From Paramecium sonneborni (Eukaryota; Ciliophora; Oligohymenophorea; Peniculida; Parameciidae): a stretch of 64,000 nt of DNA. Below the pieces are notes generated by a model. The model saw nothing but the letters and a program-made list of their open reading frames with translations. It searched no databases and was not told the origin of the DNA. Positions within the stretch are counted from its first letter, which is position 1. Each line of letters begins with the position of its first letter. Shown in pieces: positions 12,738-27,719 of the stretch. Where the stretch lies: contig CAJJDN010000009.1 in NCBI GenBank assembly GCA_905182985.1, forward strand, positions 855,056 to 919,055, given 5' to 3'. The translations under genes were made by a program, and so were the position numbers.

Positions 12738-13259
12738 TAAAATATAATATTTAATTGGTTTCTATATATATTAATACGCTTAAATTATACACTTAATACT
12801 TTAAAATAAAATAATTAGTATCATTAAATGAATATTTCATAATATTAATCAAATCTTAATGGTATAAAAAAATTTTTTTATCCAATGTGAATTACTAAGT
12901 AAAAAAAAAAATTGTGAATTAAGAAAAATTAATTAATTTGTATTTTTAATCCCTGAAATGAAGTTTTTTTATTACCCAAAAATAAAAAAAAAAACGATTA
13001 AAAAAGAAAATTAGAAAAGATATTATTGTTATCTTGAGAAACAAATTTAACAAGATACATTAAAATTTTTGAATATAAATTAAATATATTGATCCTTATT
13101 GATCTATCTAGATTTAAATTATAAAATTTTATATATGGTTAGATAAAATTAAGAGAGAAGTAATTTTTAGTTTAAAAATATTATGGTAAGAAATTAATAA
13201 GTAATTTTTGGGTTAAAACAATAAGTTTTTTTATTTTTTAATAAAAGTATTAAACAGTC
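12738..13259. other. Intergenic region
   Basis: An AT-rich stretch of about 520 bp with several A and T homopolymers. No gene was seen. It should hold the promoter of the minus-strand pseudokinase gene. Confidence 0.5.
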
Positions 13260-14666
13260 TCAAATATTTTCAAGAGTTAAAATATTAAAATCCTCATTTC
13301 CATATAGTACTTTTTCTCGATCAGATATTTGAATTGAATCATCAAAGGGTACAATTGTATTTGAACGATTATTAAAGTTTAAATCTAAAGGAATACCAAA
13401 TTTATGTGATTATGATATTTTATTTTTATCGATTGATAATTATACTAAAAATTATAATCTAGAGATTTCATAAATTTAGTTAATAATTGTTTTTTTTTTT
13501 TTTTTTTTAAAGCAATTTATTTAGCCTTTGTGTAAAATTTATTAAATTCTATTAAATCTATATAACTATGAAAGTGCTGGACTGATTTTATTTAGCCAAA
13601 TAGATTTCTATTGATTTTTAATTCTTTGAATTATGGGTAATAACAAGAGATAATTTACTGATTTATAAGTTCTTCTAATAAATAAGTGTTCATTGCTATT
13701 GCTAATCCTTTTAATGCCATTAGAGTTGAAATAATGGATCCAACATCTGCCAAAATTTCAGATATTTTAGCAAATTGAATTAATTATATTTATACCAATT
13801 GATTTAAATTAAATTCATAAACAGCTATTAATCCATTTAAATAAATTGAAAAATATTCTTATTAAACAGATTGAGTAATAATTTAAACATCATTAATAAC
13901 TTGACTTTCAATAATGTTGTCAAATAAAAATCCGTTATTAATAATATTCTTTTACATTTAAAGTTGAAATACATTTAATAAAGTTACATCAGTCTCTATA
14001 GCATATTAAAAAGTTTTAGTAATTCTTTCATATTAATTTAATTGAGCATTGAAATAGAGAAAATTCATATCAATTTTCATACTTAATCCTGAAAGTCTAA
14101 ATTTATAGAATATTCGATTACTATAAAAATTATTGTATTTTATCATCTGAAGCACAATTTACTTATTGAGTTCTATTACAAAGTTGAAGAGCAAGAAAAG
14201 TTTAAGTAGGAAAAAGTGATGTTTAACTATCACTCAAAGAAAAATTGAAATTATCCATAACAATTTTATTGTTATTTTATGATTCAAAATTGGCAACTAA
14301 CATATATTTATACAATGAATTACTATTGATGCTTTAATTTTACTAAGTTATTAAATATGCTTGAATAATCTTTTCTTTTTAATTTAAGGGATCTAACTAT
14401 TCAGTTTACTAATCAAATGAAATTGAAATCAAAGGGTAATTTAATAATAAATCAACATTTTATTAAACTTGATATATCTGTGTACTCTTTGGATTTATAC
14501 CTCCAGTTAACCAAGAATGAATCTTAAACACAAAATAAAGTAAACTTAAAGAATATAGAGTGATGGTGAAACATCCACCAAAACTGCTTTTATATATTTT
14601 TTTATTTGGCATATAGGGTTATTCATAAGGAATCCCGAATAAATCTAAATAGTGTAGAAACTTCAT
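13260..14666 (-). CDS. Two-TM ciliate membrane protein, frame broken in a poly-A tract
   Basis: This is a homologue of the intact gene at 45179-46597. The start MKFLHYL is followed by the shared membrane segment SSFGGCFTITLYSL. An intron at 14097-14121 restores the frame into a lumenal domain, and a second membrane segment (SEILADVGSIISTLMAL) and the CYYPQFKELK motif follow. At 13490-13508 a run of 19 A (T on plus) encodes Lys. Downstream, the homologous C-terminus (IYEISRLQFLVQL) is in another frame, which ends at TGA 13260-13262. A 17- or 20-A run would restore continuity. A homopolymer-length sequencing error is likely; a real frameshift is the alternative. A possible extra 24-nt in-frame intron exists in the middle. 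Function is unknown. Confidence 0.7.
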
Positions 14667-14702
14667 AAAATAATAGCTATAAATTAATCTGTGATTTTAA
14701 TA

Positions 14703-17700
14703 ATGTTTTTTAAATTTCAATAATTATCATTATTTATGTTATTAATTATACTAGTTTTTTAGATTGTGTATGCATAAAATAGAAATCAAACTTCTACTTT
14801 GATTATGCAAACAATGCATGAATCCTATCATTATGATTTATTAGCAAAATATTCAGACTATTTAAATCCTGAATTTGAAGTTATCAATATCGAAGCAATG
14901 AACAGTTACACTAAAGATAAAGCTTTACCAAATTATACAGTAACAGAATTAACTTAATACATTAACTCTATTAAATTTACTAAGTCTTATTAAACAACTT
15001 CATAATATAATTTAAAAAAATACCCAATTACAATTTTTTTATGCAATGTAGATGTAGTCATAGTTGAATTTAGTAAAAATACTAATAGTTAAATGGATAT
15101 CTATTCTCATCATGAATATAACTTAGTAAAAACAATTAGTGATATTAATACTTGTACAACAATGTATGGACTTTTTGATGATTTAAAAATTAATATAGAT
15201 TGTGTTGATTAATAAAATAACTTTATAAATGTAGTTCTTGAAATTATCTTGGATAAAAACATGAAAATATAAGATGTTTAATTTACTTTTTAATATTATA
15301 GTTTTGAAGATGTTTTAGGTTCAAGCTTAGAAGTCACAGCATAATGGAATAACTGTAAAAAAAAGGAAATTAAATATATTGTGCATTATTCATAAATTAG
15401 CAGAATTTTTTATTGTTTATATAGTATTTAAAATAAATAAATTAGATAATTTACTTTAGCAATAAGATTAAATAATTTTTATTGAAGATAATACAATTTT
15501 AATTGATGATTAATATATTATAACTGTATATGTTCTAGATTTACATAACTTTGTTAAATGTAATAGTGAAGAAGTTGTTAACTATTTTTATATTAAATAA
15601 TTAGTAGCTAACTCTATAACTCGATTAACAGAATATACATAATATGAATAATAACATAAATGGGTTTTTAGTTTGTTACTTGTTGATAGACATGGAATTT
15701 GCAAATGTGGGAATCTTAATAAAAATAAAATTTAGTGTGATTTTTTAGAATTATAAGAAGGATTATACACAAATTTATATTCATCTTCGTATCTAGATGA
15801 AATCACATATATTTATGTAGCCTCAGAAATCTTACTTTATAAAATAAATTTTTATTTCACTTACCTTACAGATCAAGATAAAATTGAAGGCTATTATTAT
15901 ATAAAATAAGAAGGATATAATTTATAGAAAATTCATATTTACTATGATTATTTAATCGTTGTAATGTCAAAGAAAACTATTATTACAAATGATAATTATT
16001 TGCCTTAAAGGATATTGTTTTTTCAAAAGAAATATAATATTTAGTAATACGTTCCTAATTACATAATAGACTCCACTTCTAACTATGGAATTTTTAGAGT
16101 AAACTTTGATGAATTTCCTGGAAGTTATTATTTGGAATATAATTCTGCAATATAAAATCTGAGTTTGCATCAACTCTAATGCAAGCATCTAATATTTACA
16201 TATGATTAATAAATTGCAAACAAAAACTATTTAATATTTTAGATAACTTTATAAATAATGAATTTTACTATGTCTGCAATAGATGTTTTAAATTTGGTAA
16301 TTTCTTAATATAATGATGATTCTTTTTTTTTAATTAAAGAAATTGCCTAAGATTAATTGGTATTTAAATCTGAGTAATTTAATTTCAAATTGAATAATAA
16401 TCTTTTGGGTCCTTTGCTAAATTATCATGAAATTGAATGGGAAAATAGAACAATTACAGCATCATCAGTAATTGAATATATAAGAGAGATAAAGTTCATG
16501 GAATTTAAATCATAATTTTTTAAAGTATTTTCTGGTTTATTTGTATATAATGAAATAAACGCATATTTTTCACTTGTAGGATTAATAAAAGATGAATAAA
16601 ATTAAATTGTTCTAGCTTATTAATAATTTAAGTATGATAAAATAAGATTTTTTGAAGATGGAAAAGTAAAATAAATAAAATTAGAATAATTTTAATTTTC
16701 TAATATTGATTTTTTTAGTGTTAATATTTTAACAGTTATAATTGGTGATTCTACTTAAAAAAAATATGTACTATGTTATAACATCTAATTTTCTAATTGT
16801 GCTTTGTTGACTGGGTATTTATTCTTTGATAATTTATAGTGATTTCTTAAAAGAATAAGTACCATATGATTTTATTTAATTAAATGAAATAAGATGTATA
16901 AATGATACTTTATTTGCAATCCCTAATAATCATAAAAAAATTATTTTATTCAGTTTAACTTGTAAAATATTTAACTAATAATAAATTGAAATTTTTAAAA
17001 TGGGTGAAATTGATTCTTAAACAATCCCTGAATTAGAAAACTTTGAAATATTAGATGCTTAATTTGAAATAATTGATAATAAACTATCCTTTATACTATT
17101 AAGTGATGGAAGTATTATATAAATAATAACATACTATTCAATATCTGATTATCAAGTCAATTATAAAGTAATCAATAAAATTAAAGGATCAAATTGTATT
17201 CCTAAGATTAAAAATTCATCTAAAATTTTCATTTAATTTCATTAAGATAAACGAGTTTTGGTTTACTTATGTAATGAAAATTAAGAAAATTAAAAAATAG
17301 TTGAATATGATCTTTAGAATCCATATAATCCTTTATTAATAAGAAGTTACTCTTTATTTAGTTATTAAATAAATAATTTATTAAAACCTTTTAGTGATTC
17401 TTAGGTAATCTATATTCCAGTAAATGCTAAAGGATATTTAGCTTATTCTCCTTTTTTTCCATCTCCTAATATTTTACTTCATAATATTCCTGTCTCAAAA
17501 GATTTGATAAGTGCCATACCTGTTATTGTTAATAATTTTGACACAAATGAATGGGATATATTTTCAATGGCATTTTTCTTTGATAAAAATGGAGGTACTT
17601 TATTTTATTTGAATTCTAACCCTGTTTATTATAGTGTAATGAACGATGATGATATACAATCTAAAAAAATGATAATGGTATATCAATAAAATTAAGATTC

Positions 17701-19579
17701 AACTATTTTTAAAGAATTTAATATATATTTTGATTATTCAGAAACATAGATAATTTTTAATTCTAGCAAAATTAATTTAGTTATAAAGGAATAAGATAAA
17801 ATTTTAAATTTAAATGACTCAGAAATTAAAGGAGCTGTAGAAGATTTTGAAATCTAAAATTTGTCAGATAAGGACAATATCATTATTAAGAAAAATGATA
17901 TTTTATAATTAAATCAATTTTTGAGTGATCATTATGAAACATTGGAATTTGGAAGAATTTTTGATATTTTAGATATGAATCAAACTGAATATTTAAGTAT
18001 TATTAATTCATCTGCTTATGAAAATAATCTAATATTTACAGTAAGCCAATATTATTTTATAATATATGAAAAACAAAGATAAACTACATAAAATATCAAT
18101 AAAATAACAATACTTAAAAAGGAACGATTAACTAATTTAAGTACACAACTTGAAAATCTTAGATAGTGTAGATTATCTATTAACGATATTAATTAATTAT
18201 TATTATATTGTTATAAGTACTATGTTGGAAGTTTATAAAATCATTCTAAACTTGTTTAATATTTTTAAATAAATTTTTAGTATGATTATGCAAATTCGAA
18301 GATTACTTATTAGATTAAACCAATTAAAATTCTATTAGGCAGTAGATTATAAATTGAAACTATTAATCCAATTAAATTGAATGGATAAATATTTTAATTT
18401 ATAAAATATAATTATGAAAATTCTTAGGATTAATATGAGTTAATTTCAGGGAAAATAGAGAATGGTCAATTCAAAAGTAAATAAATAATATAATCTTCAA
18501 CATTCGATTACAATATTTTAGGGCAATTATCGTTTGATACAATATTATTAAATGATGAGACAATTTTAGTTTTGACTTTGGATATACATGAATTAAGAGT
18601 ATTTTTTTTTAAATTAGATAATATAACAGCTGAATTAATTAAAACAAAAGAAGAAAAGTTTTCATATAAATAATTGGATTTGTATTTATTTAATTCGACA
18701 AGCCGATATCGTTTAGAAACTATTCATTTACTTGATTGTCAAGATTATATATGTTTAGTATTGTTAGGAACACCAGATAAATTTTTTGAATTTCATCTCA
18801 TTCTTTCAGAGATCGAAATCTCATAAATAGTGAAAAAATATACGTATTTAAATTATTTTAGATGCATTCATACAAATAAACAAAAACCTTAAATATAATT
18901 GAGAGAAAATTTATAAATTAGTTAATTAGTTGCAGCCTGTGTGAAATCAGATGTAGAAAAGAATTTTTTTTTTGAAGACAAATTTGATTACTTATATGAT
19001 GATCTTTAAGTTTTTGTTTAAATTTTTCATAGAATTTAATTTGCCACTGAATCTTCACCAATTAGGATATATCGATTCTTTTTTGATATCACATTAAGAG
19101 ATAGATTTCACTTTTTATTATATGTTCGTTAACCAGAAAATAATATTCATATTCTATTTGAAAATGATACTTATTTTTTAATAGATTATTTAAAATAAGA
19201 TTAAATATCATTTTAGATAAAATCAAATTACACAAAAACAACAACTGTAACTGGTAATTTAGTTCTTTCTAATATTTTTAAGAAAAAAACAGTAGAAATG
19301 TAAATAACATTTGATTTTCCTTAAGAATAACATTTTATTTGGATTTATATAACAGCATCGATATTTTTATTAATTATATTAATTGTTCTTGGAATATTAT
19401 TATATTTGAAGAAAAAAAGAGTATAAAAAAAACCCAAAAAAAAAAAGAATGATTCATTTTCAAAAAGTCTAATTGGTTTAGATGATGTATTAAAAGAGGT
19501 GATTTTAGGAGAAGGAAAAAGAGGTGGTTCTTAAACAAGATTAGATGATAATCAATATAATGGTAATGATAGTGATTGA
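14703..19579 (+). CDS. Giant type I membrane protein, 1,609 aa
   Basis: Three exons are joined by introns at 15424-15445 (22 nt) and 16815-16839 (25 nt); total spliced length is exactly 1,610 codons. The N-terminus is a clear signal peptide (LFMLLIILVFQIVYA). The extracellular part (about residues 25-1540) is rich in Tyr, Phe, Ile and Asn, has scattered Cys pairs and many potential N-glycosylation sites, and shows no recognisable repeat or catalytic motif. A single TM helix near the C-terminus (WIYITASIFLLIILIVLGIL) precedes a strongly basic stop-transfer segment and a cytosolic tail of about 60 residues ending NGNDSD. The topology suggests a surface or secretory-pathway receptor or adhesion protein. 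It starts 36 bp from the divergent two-TM gene. No family is claimed. Confidence 0.78.
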
Positions 19580-19630
19580 AAAATATTGAATTAAAAATAT
19601 AAAATAATATACAAAACAAATAATAAATAA

Positions 19631-21096
19631 TCAGTTGAATTAGAATTTGTTAGTAAAATGATTTCGATCAGTTTAAGGTTTTTAACTAGTAAGAATTTAT
19701 CTTGTTTACTATCTAGGAGTTTATGAAATTAAATTATATTTTTTAGAAGACATTTAAGATAATTAAGGATTAGTTTCTTCAATATTAGTTCTTTTAGCAG
19801 ATGTTAATTATTATGTATTTAAATTAGGCACAGTTTATTTAGTACTAATACTATGTTATAATGGTTATTATTATGTTAGATTTTAATCGTATGTATAACC
19901 ATTAAATTAATCTTGTATTGATTATCTTCTTAACATTTAGCCATTTAATAGGGAAGTTTCAGGATCTTCATCTTCTTTCATATTAGCAAATTTAGCATCG
20001 AAATTATCATGATTGATCTAAAGAAATAATTTAAATATTAATTACATTGATAGAATAATAAGTTGTAGCTGTTTAATTAATAAAACAATTCCAATCAATG
20101 TTTTTAAACCAGGGATGTGATTGAACTTCTTCAGGACCATTAAATCCTAATCTATTCATAGGTTTTCTTTGTAAAGTTCTATTAATAAAATCTGCAGCTT
20201 CTTCTGACCATCCTTCTGGGACTTAATTCATTTTAATTAAGACTTATTTAGCCATAATTTAATCTCTAATTTCCTTTCTAGTCTTTCCTATATAAGGTCT
20301 CTACATAATAAGAATTTAATTACTTTTCCCATCATACATTCATAAGCTATTACTCCAACTGCAAAATAATCAGATGCTACTCCATGTGCTTATCTACACA
20401 TTACTTCTGGTGCCATATATCCAGGTGTTCCACTTGTATCATTATCATTATCAGGTTTCCAAATTCTAGCTATACCCAAATCTGTTAATCTTAAATAACC
20501 TATTATTATTTAAATCATTTTAAACCATTCCTATCAAATACTAAGTTTTCTGGCTTTATATCTCTATGTAATACTGTATTTGTATGTAGATATTCTAATG
20601 CTAACAATAAACATGCTATAAAAAATTCTTTTAAAATTTATATTAATCTATACTTGTCTATTTTTCATTAAATTTTCTCTGTTTGCATAAATGATATCTT
20701 AAATCACCTCCTTACATCAAATCCATTACTAAATATAAATTTTCTCTATCTTAAAATGCACTATGCATATTTACTAAAAACCTATTTAGTTTTATTTTCT
20801 TACGGATGTCTTAAATTACTTAATAAATATCTCTCATTCATAACTGAACTAACACTTTTCTTATTTATTATCCTTATTTTTTATAATTAAATTTTAACTT
20901 GCATTTATTCATCTCTTTTATTGCAAACTATTATTTTGATTTTTTATTTTCAGCTTTCCAAACTCTTCCAAAACCACCTCTACCAATAACAAAAAGTAGA
21001 GCAAAATCACTTTTACAAGGCACTTAAATTTAATTGAAATAATTTACACAAAACATCATCATAATTTACATCTTTGCTGTTATTACAATTTCCCAT
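19631..21096 (-). CDS. AGC-like Ser/Thr protein kinase with N-terminal acylation motif, 429 aa
   Basis: Eight exons with seven introns of 22-28 nt give exactly 430 codons including the stop. The N-terminus MGNC suggests myristoylation and palmitoylation. The kinase domain spans about residues 22-290: GRGGFGRVWKAE, FAIKEMNK (ATP Lys), LYLVMDLMQGGDL hinge, LHRDIKPENLVF, TDLGIAR (DLG instead of DFG, catalytic Asp kept), SGTPGYMAPEV and a GVIAYECMMGKRPY helix. Subdomain XI has RTLQRKPMNRLGFNGPEEV, typical of AGC and PKA/PKG-like kinases. The C-terminal 110 residues are Gln/Thr/Asn-rich and probably disordered. All catalytic residues are present, so it should be active. Its 3' end is 51 bp from the convergent giant gene. 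Confidence 0.88.
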
Positions 21097-21338
21097 TTTG
21101 TAAATCAAATTTATTATTAAAAATGAAATACATAAATTAAATGATGAAAATGTTTATCATTATTTTCTCTAAATTTTCAGAATACTGTTATCAATTTTTC
21201 TTAAATCTATATAAATTTCACTAGAAACTAAAAATTATAATGAATCATTCTTATAATACTTTGATCTATGAGTTTTTCTCTATTATTGATTCTACCAAAG
21301 ATTTAAATAAGATTATCTTACTAATTGTTATCATAAGA

Positions 21339-24300
21339 ATGATAAAATTTCGTATTTAAAAGTCTAGAAATTAGATAGATTTTGGAATTATAAGATAAAA
21401 ATATATACAAATTTAATAGCTGAAGTGATTAATTATATTTTTGTTAGATGATACTTGAATTCGCAGTAATACTTTTTGTATTTTAATAGCTAAATGAAGA
21501 AGATGACTATAAAAGAATGACTAATATAACAAGGGGATGTTAATAATTAGCATAATAATTACCATTTTATACTAATTTTACAAACTCAAATTTAATTAGG
21601 CAATGTAATTAATCTTAACTATTTGAGTATTTTGTTGTTATCCATTTTAAGAAGAACCTATTAAACTATTATTATCCATAATGATGGATAGATTTCAGAA
21701 TGTTGAATTTGTGAATTGCTTTTATTAAGGGTTATTAGAAATAGCATTACTTTAAGAATAAAAGGCAATGTTAGGGAGTAGATCACCTGGAAGAGGTAGA
21801 AAAAGTCTATCAAAGTACTTGAACTATTATATTAGGGTTATAAATTGGATAATCAGGATTAGCAAAAAATGTTATAGAAAATCTAGTTATCTCAAAACAA
21901 TTTGCAGTCTCATTTTTAAAGCCATTATTTATGATGGTGCAATAATTAAGATAATCTCTAGAAAGTAGAAGCGGAATCTTTATGACTTTTATTTTTCACA
22001 CAAGAACTGAATAAGTTATTAAATTAGTAGTAGACAGTTTTGAAGAATGCAAAAATGATGTTTTTGGTGCATGCACTTGGGTAAATAGAATTGATGAATA
22101 AATTGTTTAATGTAAATTTAATTATTACTAATAGTCTTTTATTCTAATGAAATAATAAGGTCTTAAAGTAATATATTAGCAGATTAAGATATTATTCATG
22201 AACCTTATGAATCTTCTGTATCATCTATTGAAATAGATCCTAATGAAGAAATTTAAAAATGGATATGCTAGGATGATACTCCTATGGTTAATGAATAATT
22301 AGATTATTTTAGAAGTTTTGAGTATTTGGAGTTAATTTTTAAATATATTTTTGATCCAACTTATTTCGATGTGATACATGAATGGGTAGAAATTAAATTT
22401 TTTATATTTTAGGAACATCATTTTAGCAACATTAAAATTAAGCATGACTAAAGTTCAAGAAAACTAAATTAAACTAAAAGTATAGATAAATTATAATTAT
22501 TACGTGCATTAAAGACTTTAAAAATAATTATAAATGAAAATAATTACCCAATTATTACTAAACTTGTACCTTAATTACTTTTTAAACTATGTATAATCAT
22601 TAAATATAAAAATTAGTTCATTATATTTATGATACTTTGAATGATTATGATAAAAATATTGATTTAAATTAGATAGCATTAATTTTAGACTTTATATTAT
22701 AGACGAATCCTCGACAATCTATTTTAATGTTAGTAGAATTTAATTTATTGTTTCAATTAGTTTCCTTAATTTATAATGAAAACATAGCTAAAATTGTATA
22801 AAGTAATAATTTCTAAATATTTTAAAGAAATAATAACCGATGAGTATGACATGGGAAATTATGTATTTGATCATTTGTGGTAGTATTTAGACTGTACAGA
22901 TTGGATCTAATATTTTTTAAGCATTTCATTAATGCTATAAGTTGATGTGTTCAGAGCAAATAAAAATTGTCAAAGTGATTAAACTGTTTAAATAGTATCC
23001 TTACTCAAATAATAAATAAATTATGATAGATTGATTCATTAGGAAGAAATTAATCTAGATGAAAAAAAATTATTAACAGATTACTTAGGGTAATTGTAAG
23101 CAGGAAAAAATTAAATTTAATTTTATGGAATGAATTAATTGAATTGGCATATGAACTAAAATGTGAAAGAAAATATAACTGTAAGTGAATTATTAGGCAA
23201 AGATATTGATAATTTAATGTAATTTAGAGCAGAAAGGTAAAAATATCAGACAAAAGTTTAAATTTCAATTAAAGAAAAACTATTTGCTCCTCAAGTTTCC
23301 TTTTATGATACAAAATTTATAAGGGGAAATAGTAAAAGATAAATGAAAGAGACTTTATTATAGAGAGATTTAACTAATAGATAAATTGTTTAAACAGTAT
23401 AATAGCTACCAAGATTAACGATAGAGGATTAAGAATTATCAAAATGGGTAGATACAGGAAAAAATCAAATAAATATTAGTATTGTATAGTCTCCAAAGAA
23501 AACACCTAGAAGCTACAAAAGAAAAACTGAACAAAGCACTGATTTTTCTTCATTTTATGAAGGTTTTTCAAGTGGAAGATTGAAAGGATTATATCCAAGT
23601 CCAAAAATCTCAATTTAATCTAGTAGTTTTGAAAGAAAGGTAAATAAATATGAATCTGATTTAAAACTGCTTCCTACTTGTATTTCTATATTAAAGTAGC
23701 TTATTTAGAATATTTTTTTTAATATGATGAGTCTTACATCATAAGATAAGAAATAAGCTTAACGTTTAAAAGTGGAATAAGATAGCATATTGCCTTCATT
23801 TTTAAAAAAGGAAATATTAACTTAATTATTTAGAGCTTATTTGTATGGGATTAATGATTAGGATAAATTGAAATCAGAAACATCTTGTGAATGTGGAATA
23901 ATTATTAATGAAATTTATTTAAATTGTAAATAACATTAAGAACTTCATTAGTATAAATCTATATTAAAGTCTTGTTTTTATGAAATTGGAGATTATATTT
24001 GTAAGATAATAGTTAAATCACATGATTCAGATTAGACATCTAAATTTAAAAGACATTTGCTAGTATCTACTTTATAAGAAGGATTGATATTATTTAGTGA
24101 ATAATAGGATACTCCAAAAAACATTTTTAGTATTTTGAATGAAACTGTTCTACATTTATTAATAATTTGGTTTTTTGATAGTGATTAATCGAATACTTAT
24201 TAATAAATATTTGTGAAGTAATAAATTTGATAATATTAAGGTTATTTACCATAATATTTTCAAGAGCTCCTTAGTATTTATTGGGGATAGTTTTATTTAA

Positions 24301-24673
24301 ATTAGGATTAATTAGTTCTTTATAAAATGCTTATTTTAATTTTTTTATAAATAGTGTAAAATTTACAACAGGAGTTGAGAGTTTGTTTTATTATGTTAGT
24401 GTAATGATATATGCAATAAAGCGTTCTTTGATAACTAGAAAAATGGAATAAATATAAAGTAATTTAGAACCTTTAAGTTCATGGAAATAGTTTAAAGAAG
24501 TAGAGATAGATGGTAACTCGAAATTTGTATAAGAGATTGATTGCATATTATAAGAACATGAAGGGAAAACTCCAAGATAAATAGTAAAAAAGAAGACAAT
24601 AACAATACATTCTAAGAATGTTATAAAAAGTCGAAGATCTCAAGTATAGATGTAATTCCATAGCAAGTATTGA
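21339..24673 (+). CDS. SAPS-like phosphatase regulatory subunit, 1,025 aa
   Basis: SAPS proteins (yeast SIT4-associated, PP6 regulatory subunits) are helical-repeat scaffolds. Eleven short introns (20-27 nt) are needed; the spliced total is exactly 1,026 codons. The N-terminus follows the SAPS pattern: an FW motif near residue 7, then a helix leading to LNEEDDYKRM, matching the family's acidic E/D block before the repeats. Leu-rich helical repeats then follow (VLELLYQGLAKNVIENLV, ALILDFILQTNPRQSILMLVEF). A central Gln/Ser/Pro-rich insert lies around residues 500-700, and a second helical part contains NETVLHLLIIWFF. The start is the ATG giving the FW motif; exon boundaries at 21796-21856 and the in-frame introns at 21466-21489 and 22386-22412 are the least certain. 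The assignment is pattern-based. Confidence 0.6.
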
Positions 24674-24814
24674 ATAAAAATAAATATTAGATTTTCAATG
24701 TAATAAACTACAAGTGATATATTAAAGTTGATGAGAGTAAAGGGTAGATTTTTATAACGTAATAAAAAAAGTATAAATTGAGGAAATAATTAATGATTTT
24801 ATTTATTTGTAACC

Positions 24815-26156
<1,342 letters not shown>

Positions 26157-26179
26157 TTAAATATTATATTATTATTTAA

Positions 26180-27523
26180 TCAATCAATATAATGCATCTC
26201 TTATACTGCTAATTAAAATGCTTTTACGGATACTTTCTCATCATACGCATTTTGCTTTTAATTTATTTTAAATAAATTACTATCTCTTTTGCCCTTCTAA
26301 ATACGCCTTCAAATTTGCCAATCCCATATTTAATACCTATAGATTCAAAAATGTCTTTAATTTCTTATTTACATCTTAATCTCAAAAAATCTTATTCTGA
26401 TAATCCCATATGTGAGAATTTTTCAGGAAATAGTAAAGCAACAGCAGGTACTTCATCACCATAATTCTATGGATCTGCTACTGATTTCATTCCCTTTTTT
26501 ATTATATCATTTCTTATTGCAGGTACACCAAAAGCTCTAGTTTCATCTCCTGGTTTTGGTTAATTTCTAAACCCAAATTTAGTTGCTTTTCCTAAATCTA
26601 TATCATGTTAAACTTCCTTTTGAGTAGGCTAACCATTTATACATTATCCAGCTGTCCACTATTCAACTTTTTTCATCTCTCCAAATATTTACGGCATTCT
26701 TGGATTTAATTATGCTAAGTTTTTTGGTTTACCTAATGGATCTTCATTATAATTCTTCCAATCTTCTTAATTCTTTTATATTATAGTTGTTTTAGGATAT
26801 TAATTTTAAGTTAATTCATGTTATAATATTTTCTTCATCTATTATTATTCTCTATCTTCTTTCTTACCAAATCTAAAATCATTAGGATTTATATTCCAAT
26901 TATATTCTCTGTTTTTTTATTCCCCAGCTTCAAAATTTCCATGACTTTTTAAATACATTAATCTTATTCTATCCTCATCTCTTTTAGCATCTGGTGGAAA
27001 TACAACCTCCTTTGCCGTATATTCTGAAGGTGGAATCTTTTGTCCAAAAGCAAATCCATCAGACTTTGCTTCTTCAGGCCAATTATAATTTCTTGAAGGC
27101 ATTGTACCTAATGGTTCTTTTATATGAGATGCATATTTTTATTCATTTATTTCATTTATTAATTCTCTTATTCCTTCTGGCTTTTATTTAAATAATTCTC
27201 CAGCTTTATCTGATAAATCTGTCTTTTTTCCATAAATCCAATTCCCTTATGGTTTTGGTGCATCTACCAGTCCAGGATGTAACTAAAATTTAATATCAAA
27301 ATTACTATTTAACAACCATATTAATGCTTATAAGATTTTCTATATTTTTTTATATGAGGAGGAGTCTCTAATACCTACGTAACTGACTATCATTACTTAA
27401 TTTTGAATTGGCTATATACAATCTCCAGCACTATCTTCTTTCAACACTGTTCTTCCAGCCTATTATTACACATCTATATACTGATTTCAAAGTTCCAAAG
27501 TAATCTCTTGTTTTTCCTGACAT
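26180..27523 (-). CDS. EFHB: EFHB / CFAP21 homologue, ciliary microtubule inner protein, 416 aa
   Basis: Four introns (27460-27481, 27375-27396, 27283-27305, 26255-26280) restore 417 codons from ATG 27523 to TGA 26180. EFHB is a microtubule inner protein of axonemal doublets. Recognised features are an N-terminal SAGRTVLKEDSAGDC block, the ETPPHIKKYRKSY...LHPGLVDAP region, repeated FG motifs (GFAFGQK, DFRFGKK, KFGFRNQ), and the C-terminal QNYGDEVPAVALLFPEKFS segment leading to KQEIKDIFESIG, the family's EF-hand-like helix-loop-helix. The order and spacing of these blocks fit EFHB of other ciliated organisms. Calcium-ligand residues are not convincingly conserved. Expression is expected with other axonemal genes. 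Confidence 0.82.
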
Positions 27524-27719
27524 TTTTATTTTTTATACTATATTATCACTATTTATTAAAAAATTCAATTTTTAAACTTTTACTAATTATTTTATGTTAT
27601 AAAATTCTTTATTTCTTAATCAATTAATAAGGCTATAACTATTCTACATAAAATAGTTAATCCCAAAGATGAATTTATAATTTTTTCGTCTTTAAAACAT
27701 ATATATTGATATCATTCCT

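Noticed and set aside
13490..13508. Poly-T tract as a terminator or intron polypyrimidine tract
   Set aside because: It lies inside the coding frame as Lys codons on the minus strand, and Paramecium introns do not have such tracts.
17504..17689. Short separate open frame under the standard code
   Set aside because: It is an internal piece of the giant membrane protein gene 14703-19579 once TAA and TAG are read as glutamine.
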